Assembly (NCBI GenBank): GCA_021786335.1
Contig: JAJYNM010000040.1
Span: forward strand, 1 to 17,590
Reading direction: 5' to 3'
Length of the DNA stretch: 17,590 nt
DNA from: an archaeon
GTDB lineage: Archaea; Thermoproteota; Nitrososphaeria; Nitrososphaerales; UBA183
Positions 13,812-17,590 of this stretch are shown here, in pieces. A program made the translations under genes and the position numbers. Position 1 is the first letter of the stretch. Each line of letters opens with the position of its first letter. The notes under the pieces were generated by a model. It worked only from the letters and a program-made list of their open reading frames with translations. It did no database searches and was not told the DNA's origin.

Positions 13812-14630
13812 CTACGAAGTGCTCACGTAGAGCGTTATCCCCCCGCCGTTCGTCTGATAGCTGACCCCCGCCTGAGGGTCAACTCCCTGGGTGAACCATG
13901 GGTTTGGCAGGCTGGGCGGGAACGAGACAACTTCGGAGTCTATGAAGTTCGTTTTGTTCGCGCCAATCTGAGTGAAGGTTATTGACGCTTGGTTGTAACT
14001 CTGTGACGGGATATGTTCTGATACCGGGAAGTTCCACTGCACTGTCACCTGCGGCAGGAAGTAGGAGCAAGGAGCGCCTGAACTCGTCTTGGCGACCAGC
14101 ATTGTTGCGTCGCTCAAACTTATCTTGTAATCTACGGGCAGCATGACGCTACTCGTGCTGTTGGCCACGCCCGCCATCCCCTGCATTCTTCCGGAATACT
14201 CGTATTGCACCACCGAGGAAAGGAAGAAGGTCACCCCGTGGAAGTTGATGTAGGCCTCATCCATGTACGACGTGAACTCTGGGATGAAGGTGACGTACCA
14301 GTACGCCTTACCGTTGATTGTGGTAGTCCCGTTGGCCGCCAAGGTGACGTTGCTGAAGGGTAGCGTTCCTAGTTTGGTGACGGTACCATTGAATCCAGGT
14401 CCAGTTGCCGTCACGGTGACGTTTGGCTTGCCGGTGTTGTAGTCTGGAAGGACAAGAGCATGTGGGACCGAAGACAGGCAGTTGGATGCCGCGGTGTCCC
14501 CCCCTATGACGTTGCTCGGGTTTGACCCCGAAGGAGGGAGCGCGTAGGCAACCGATATGGCTAAGCTGACCACCAACAGAATTGCGAAAGCCGAAGTGAG
14601 CGCGGTCTTCTTTCCTAAGCTCAGTTCCAT
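13812..14630 (-). CDS. Exported protein of unknown function
   Basis: A 272-aa protein with a clear Sec signal: basic K-K at 7-8, a hydrophobic run (residues 10-27) and a cleavage site A-Y-A after residue 30. The mature part is rich in Thr, Ser, Asn and Val, has many N-x-S/T sites and repeated beta-like stretches, and contains two cysteines that could form a disulfide, which suggests an extracellular or surface beta-domain protein. I do not recognise the family. The ATG at 14630 is well placed for the signal peptide. The gene is divergent from the membrane wHTH gene, with a perfect inverted repeat in between, so that regulator is a candidate controller. No C-terminal anchor is seen. A+T content is higher than in the core genes. 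Confidence 0.85.
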   Translation of the reverse strand: MELSLGKKTALTSAFAILLVVSLAISVAYALPPSGSNPSNVIGGDTAASNCLSSVPHALVLPDYNTGKPNVTVTATGPGFNGTVTKLGTLPFSNVTLAANGTTTINGKAYWYVTFIPEFTSYMDEAYINFHGVTFFLSSVVQYEYSGRMQGMAGVANSTSSVMLPVDYKISLSDATMLVAKTSSGAPCSYFLPQVTVQWNFPVSEHIPSQSYNQASITFTQIGANKTNFIDSEVVSFPPSLPNPWFTQGVDPQAGVSYQTNGGGITLYVSTS

Positions 14631-14682
14631 GCCAAGTCCCTTACTGGGCAGGGGAGATAGTTCTACGCTTTAGGATGACCTC

Positions 14683-14698
14683 GTTCTAATGTTAGAAC
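14683..14698. promoter_or_regulatory. Operator-like perfect inverted repeat
   Basis: GTTCTAA (14683-14689) and TTAGAAC (14692-14698) are perfect 7-base arms around a 2-base centre. A further AGTTCTA half-site lies at 14659-14665. The palindrome sits between divergent genes starting at 14630 (minus) and 14708 (plus), 10 bases before the wHTH start, where a dimeric regulator would block or activate both promoters. Confidence 0.6.
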
Positions 14699-14707
14699 TA
14701 TTAGAGA

Positions 14708-15148
14708 TTGGCAAAGACCCATACACGAAGCGCTTGGTCTAGCTTGAAACAGAACAACCCCGATGACATCCTCGAAGGGACCACGCGGCGGGTCTTCAGG
14801 TTCGTGTACCGCCAGCAGAGCCCTGTCGGAATTCACGATGTGCAGCGGGGGCTCGGTCTGAGCTCGCCTTCGGTCGCGCACTACCATATAGGAAAGCTCC
14901 TGAAGGCCGGGCTCCTGAAGGAAGAAGGGGACGGGTATGTCGTCGACAAGGTCGTCTTCGAGAACATGATCAGGGTCAGCAGGACGGCCATTCCTCTTCA
15001 GATCGCCTATGCAGTGTTCTTGCTGTCGGCTCTCGCGCTCCTGGTCACGATGTTCCGGCCGGTCCTGCTCTCTGCGACCTTTGTCTTCGCCGTCGTGGTG
15101 ATGGGGTCGCCCTCGCGGTCTCTCTATTCGAGGCGTACAAGGCGGTGA
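14708..15148 (+). CDS. Membrane-anchored winged-helix regulator, C-terminus frameshifted
   Basis: A 146-aa frame with an N-terminal wHTH (residues about 18-80: G-T-T-R-R-V-F-R-F-V-Y, then S-S-P-S-V-A-H-Y-H-I-G-K-L-L-K-A-G-L-L) followed by a membrane segment (about 93-116, I-A-Y-A-V-F-L-L-S-A-L-A-L-L) and the beginning of a second. At 15103-15106 a run of four G shifts the frame: with five G it would read on as M-G-V-A-L-A-V-S-L-F-E-A-Y-K-A-V-K-A-P-V and stop at 15160-15162, completing the second membrane helix. As written it ends in a basic non-family tail. The start may be TTG 14708 or TTG 14744. It is probably a membrane-tethered autoregulator that senses the envelope and controls the divergent exported protein. 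Confidence 0.75.
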   Translation: MAKTHTRSAWSSLKQNNPDDILEGTTRRVFRFVYRQQSPVGIHDVQRGLGLSSPSVAHYHIGKLLKAGLLKEEGDGYVVDKVVFENMIRVSRTAIPLQIAYAVFLLSALALLVTMFRPVLLSATFVFAVVVMGSPSRSLYSRRTRR

Positions 15149-15231
15149 AGGCGCCGGTCTGAATGACGTGTTTCAGCCCCGTTGGGACCTTGGTCACAAG
15201 TGTCATGCTGCCGACTTCGGTTCAAGAGTGA

Positions 15232-15308
15232 CTCGCCAGCGAACACAGCGCATCGAACCGCGCATGGAAGCGAGGAGACTTCTTGGGGCTAAAATTGACT
15301 GAACCCAC
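15232..15308. repeat. Dispersed intergenic repeat, diverged copy D
   Basis: This copy shares, in order, CTCGCCAG, GCATG(G)AAGCGAG, a CTTGGGG/CTGGGG segment and TTGAC(T/C)GA(A/G) with 17413-17500, with small indels. Similarity is weaker than among the other copies, so it may be an old or partial copy. Confidence 0.45.
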
Positions 15309-15335
15309 CTTCTACCTGGTGACCTGGCTGCCGCA

Positions 15336-15421
15336 AGGTGGTTGTTCGATGCACGAGCTGTGCTGAGGAGATGACTGGGGTCGGCCGGATATGACCCCGT
15401 AGTAGAAGGCGGGTTTATTGA
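15336..15421. repeat. Dispersed intergenic repeat, copy A
   Basis: This is the most complete copy. AGGTGGTTGTT (15336-15346) is identical at 17430-17440. The 27 bases at 15369-15395 match 17463-17489 at 25 positions. Bases 15381-15421 match copy C at 34 of 41. It lies between convergent genes. Confidence 0.7.
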
Positions 15422-15451
15422 CAATCTTGCGTCGCTTGGATTTTCGTTCCG

Positions 15452-16138
15452 TCAGGCAACCTTCGTATATTCTATTACGATTGTATGTCCATACCCGTAA
15501 GGATAGTCTGTTGAGCCATTCCAGTAGGGGTTGGAAGCCGGGCCTCCTGCTGCGGCGCAGTCAGTAGGACAGCACGGAGGCCCCGTGTTGGCTGTGCTGC
15601 AATAGTCAAGCCGTTCGATGTTAAGGGAACCCCACTGAGTCGAAGGGTGCCCATCAACCAAGAGGATGATCTGATAAGTTGAGTTCGAGTGAAAACCGAG
15701 GATGTCGGTTGAAGAGAACTCGACTGGAAGCGTCCGTCCGTTCAACGTTGGTGCCTCGGATGCTCCAATAGTCCTGACAGTGTAGTTCCAAATGGCGAAG
15801 AAGTCTCCCAACGTGTAGTTGTGCGACCTGGCGTCGGCCTGAGCCAGTTCGACATGTAGAAGCCCAGACGAATCGTGGGTGTGTATTGGCTCGAGCCCTG
15901 ATGAGAAAATTCCGACCCCCGCAGGTATCGTTATGTTGGTTCCATCGATGTCAATCGCGAGATATGGGTGGACGTGAATCCAGTTCTCGCCTGTCGAGTA
16001 TGGAAAAGGGGGACCCACCAGATATGGTGACGCGAGAAAGTATACGCCTACGACTAATAGTGCCGCAATCGCGACAATAGCCAAGGCAATGGGGTGCCTA
16101 TTCCGTCGCCGTAGGCTCTTATGCTTACGATTAGCCAA
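15452..16138 (-). CDS. Membrane-anchored extracellular protein with HxH / HTHD histidine motifs
   Basis: A 228-aa protein: a basic N-terminus (R-R-R-N-R), one membrane helix (residues 16-36), then an outside domain. The domain has W-I-H-V-H-P (His55, His57), I-P-A-G-V-G-I, P-I-H-T-H-D-S-S-G-L-L-H-V-E (His86, His88, His95) and Y-T-L-G-D-F-F-A-I-W. I remember this arrangement from uncharacterised archaeal and actinobacterial extracellular proteins. The histidines suggest a bound metal, perhaps copper or zinc. A Cys-rich insert (C-C-P-T-D-C, about 189-194) and His218 follow. I chose TTG 16138, 10 bases after the upstream stop, because it gives a normal anchor N-terminus. ATG 16213 would overlap the upstream gene by 65 bases. 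It is last in a three-gene operon. Confidence 0.8.
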   Translation of the reverse strand: MANRKHKSLRRRNRHPIALAIVAIAALLVVGVYFLASPYLVGPPFPYSTGENWIHVHPYLAIDIDGTNITIPAGVGIFSSGLEPIHTHDSSGLLHVELAQADARSHNYTLGDFFAIWNYTVRTIGASEAPTLNGRTLPVEFSSTDILGFHSNSTYQIILLVDGHPSTQWGSLNIERLDYCSTANTGPPCCPTDCAAAGGPASNPYWNGSTDYPYGYGHTIVIEYTKVA

Positions 16139-16148
16139 TGCTGGGCGA

Positions 16149-16835
16149 CTACCTACGGTTGTTTCGTGCTCTCGTGTGTTCTTCAGGAACGTTGTCGAAG
16201 AATCTGATTCCATACAAGGCGATGACAAGACCTCCGAACCCCACGAATGCTCCAAGGGCCACGTCCGGCGGAGGAGGCAAGCCATCAGTACCCTCTTCCA
16301 TTGCCATTGAAGCGAACATCGCCGCAGATAGCAACACAGCACCTGCTCCGAGAAGAGTGAACCCTGCCCTTCCTAGTCTCGTCTTCCTGGCGATTTCGGG
16401 ACCAAGTAGACCCAAGCCGACTATTGCTACTGGAAGCGCCACCAAGAACAGCGACCCAACCGTGGTGAGCTCGCCGCCGTTTGGCAACGCGAAGAAACCC
16501 ACAGGCAAGATGCCGTACGCCCCGAAGGAAAGCCAAGAAGCCAGGGAGTAGGTCGAGCCCCAATGGAACATGGCGTAGCTCAAAGACATCAGTCCCGAAG
16601 GGGGTGATGGGCATGCAGAGAGCCCGTAATTGACGCATTGGAACAACGTCGGATTGTACACTGTTGGGACGAAGAAGAAGACCAAGGATCCTAACGCAGA
16701 CAAAGCAGCCCCGACGCGGATCCTCTTCGCCCACATTCCAAAGTGGGGTTCGGCAAGCGGATACACGCTCTGTTCCGCTGGCAGCCATCCTTGAACCTTG
16801 GTCCCTATAGGACCAGTTTGCTCGTCGCGCCTCAT
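16149..16835 (-). CDS. Five-helix integral membrane protein of unknown function
   Basis: A 228-aa polytopic membrane protein with predicted helices near residues 42-60, 97-118, 123-145, 157-178 and 193-212. It has a hydrophilic N-terminus of about 35 residues and a basic C-terminal tail (R-A-R-N-N-R-R). The loop between the first two helices has two cysteines (about 67 and 75) that may pair outside the cell. I find no transporter or enzyme motif. The ATG at 16835 overlaps the stop of the upstream HTH gene (ATGA), and the histidine-rich anchored protein starts 10 bases after its stop, so the three form an operon. A joint role at the membrane, perhaps with a metal, is inferred only from that arrangement. 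Confidence 0.8.
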   Translation of the reverse strand: MRRDEQTGPIGTKVQGWLPAEQSVYPLAEPHFGMWAKRIRVGAALSALGSLVFFFVPTVYNPTLFQCVNYGLSACPSPPSGLMSLSYAMFHWGSTYSLASWLSFGAYGILPVGFFALPNGGELTTVGSLFLVALPVAIVGLGLLGPEIARKTRLGRAGFTLLGAGAVLLSAAMFASMAMEEGTDGLPPPPDVALGAFVGFGGLVIALYGIRFFDNVPEEHTRARNNRR

Positions 16836-17314
16836 TCTTTCAACTCCGGTACAAGCTCCGAGAATACGAGTTGCGCCAACCTTCCTGGGTGGATAGACTT
16901 CATGCCAATTACTTTGATGCGCCTCTCCTTTGCCATCTCGAGCAGATACCTCCTTGTCTGCCCCAGGAACTCCTTGTCTGTGACTGCCTCAGGGTTATCA
17001 TACCAGTACCAGACCTTGATCCCGAACTTCGTGCTGTATGTGACCACCGCCTTGCATTTGACTCCGGGGTGGTATCCAAGAAGAATCCCCTTCTTTGGAT
17101 CGAGCATCCTCGTCTGGAGATGGTTCGCTTGGGCCGCGTCCAGAAGTGACGCTGAGAGCTTTGCTTCTGCAGCCAACTTGGTCTGATTGACGAACTGGCG
17201 CGTCGAACCCAGCTTCGAGGCGACCGTCGCTGCCGACAGTCCTGCTCCGAGCAAAGACCAGACCGTCTTCTGCTTTTCGCTCAAAGGTGAAGCCAGCCCC
17301 CAATTTGATTTCAT
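16832..17314 (-). CDS. HTH protein with an unknown C-terminal domain
   Basis: A 160-aa protein. Residues 11-50 (L-S-E-K-Q-K-T-V-W-S-L-L, then G-L-S-A-A-T-V-A-S-K-L-G-S-T-R-Q-F-V-N-Q) form a helix-turn-helix like that of LuxR or sigma region 4 domains. The rest (about 70-155) alternates strands and helices, with G-I-L-L-G-Y-H-P-G-V-K-C-K-A-V-V-T-Y and K-V-W-Y-W-Y-D-N-P-E-A, and I do not recognise it. There is no membrane segment. The ATG at 17314 lies about 25 bases from a TATA box, so it is likely leaderless. It is the first gene of the operon and may regulate it. Confidence 0.78.
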   Translation of the reverse strand: MKSNWGLASPLSEKQKTVWSLLGAGLSAATVASKLGSTRQFVNQTKLAAEAKLSASLLDAAQANHLQTRMLDPKKGILLGYHPGVKCKAVVTYSTKFGIKVWYWYDNPEAVTDKEFLGQTRRYLLEMAKERRIKVIGMKSIHPGRLAQLVFSELVPELKE

Positions 17315-17333
17315 TGGTTCACTGTAAATAGAA

Positions 17334-17344
17334 GAATATTTACA
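17334..17344 (-). promoter_or_regulatory. TATA box for the minus-strand accessory operon
   Basis: On the minus strand this reads TGTAAATATTC, centred about 25 bases before the ATG at 17314. That spacing fits a leaderless archaeal transcript reading the HTH, membrane and histidine-motif genes. Confidence 0.65.
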
Positions 17345-17590
17345 TCGATTTAAGGATAACCATGGGGCTCTTGAACTCCGACCCCGGAATGGCCGAACCC
17401 ACTTTTTTGTCGCTCGCCAGGGCGGTCAGAGGTGGTTGTTTTGTGCATGAAGCGAGCTAAAAAGATGACTGGGGTCGACCGGATTTGACCGAGCCACTTC
17501 TGGCGGGGGCAGAGAGGCCTTTGCAGCCTCGTCGTTCCCCAATGTCTGACCACTCGATTTCATAGAATGCGTGGTTTGTACAAAAGCGCC
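17345..17590. other. Intergenic region, no gene recognised
   Basis: This stretch holds a copy of the dispersed repeat (17413-17500) and otherwise shows nothing that I can assign. A minus-strand open frame across it (17350-17553) has an unnatural composition and runs through the repeat, so I do not call it. Confidence 0.55.
17413..17500. repeat. Dispersed intergenic repeat, copy B
   Basis: This copy matches copy A over AGGTGGTTGTT (17430-17440) and over 27 bases at 17463-17489 (25 identical), and matches copy D at both ends (CTCGCCAG, GCATGAAGCGAG). Unlike copies A and C, it lies upstream of an operon rather than between convergent genes. Confidence 0.65.

Larger units (their letters stand above)
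15163..15451. other. Intergenic region with two repeat copies
   Basis: These 289 bases separate the frameshifted wHTH gene and the convergent membrane-anchored protein gene. They hold two copies of the dispersed repeat (15232-15308 and 15336-15421). Minus-strand open frames across them look fortuitous. I see no tRNA or other RNA gene. Confidence 0.6.

Noticed and set aside
15203..15424. Minus-strand open frame of 73 codons
   Set aside because: It runs through two repeat copies in a different frame from the conserved peptide and has low-complexity, unnatural composition.
16214..16342. N-terminal extension of the histidine-motif protein to 16342
   Set aside because: It overlaps the coding region of the five-TM gene and would put about 70 odd residues before an otherwise normal membrane anchor.
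17460..17500. Sequence resembling a reversed tRNA T-arm (GGATTTGAC)
   Set aside because: The T-stem does not pair properly, and no acceptor, anticodon or D arm can be built around it. The similarity comes from the repeat family.
17350..17553. Minus-strand open frame of 67 codons
   Set aside because: It crosses the dispersed repeat and has no domain pattern, promoter or ribosome site.
1..17590. CRISPR array, tRNA or rRNA genes, insertion-sequence transposase
   Set aside because: I read for regularly spaced direct repeats, cloverleaf elements, rRNA stretches and transposase motifs and found none. The dispersed repeats are too irregular for CRISPR.

Overview
The window reads as archaeal chromosome, rich in G+C over about the first 13.3 kb and visibly less so afterwards. 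It encodes the archaeal/eukaryotic ribosomal proteins L7Ae, S28e, L24e and S6e, an aIF5B-type initiation factor, an archaeal GluRS with an N-terminal extension, and isopentenyl-phosphate kinase next to a type I GGPP synthase (archaeal lipid synthesis). Many genes begin with TTG or GTG, and several TATA boxes sit about 25 bases from the start codon, as in leaderless archaeal transcripts. The gene content and the HTH_45-type regulator suggest the TACK group, probably a Thaumarchaeota/Nitrososphaeria relative. The lineage is an inference, not something I could test.

Region 1 (1-3212) is a co-directional isoprenoid/translation block: the C-terminal part of isopentenyl phosphate kinase, GGPP synthase and glutamyl-tRNA synthetase. 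Region 2 (3240-10400) is the classic archaeal cluster L7Ae - S28e - L24e - Ndk - aIF5B - S6e, but split. Between S28e and L24e lies a 3.6-kb cassette (3962-7489). It holds a minus-strand MIDAS-complete vWA protein, a divergently transcribed tubulin homologue that is strikingly similar to eukaryotic tubulin (about 454 aa), a coiled-coil protein, and a 314-aa protein of unknown family. This is the most interesting part of the window: a candidate archaeal tubulin-cytoskeleton module with dedicated partners.

Region 3 (10489-13296) carries an Lrp/AsnC regulator, a small HExxH protein, and a nucleotidyltransferase-kinase fusion that overlaps the HExxH gene by 4 bases.

Region 4 (13297-17590) is accessory in character. 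It contains small wHTH regulators, an exported protein, a membrane-anchored wHTH broken by a one-base frameshift, and a three-gene minus-strand operon (HTH protein, five-TM membrane protein, membrane-anchored protein with an HxH...HTHD...H motif). A degenerate intergenic repeat family occurs at 13377-13417, 15232-15308, 15336-15421 and 17413-17500, at the borders of these small modules. A perfect inverted repeat at 14683-14698 lies between two divergent genes and looks like an operator.
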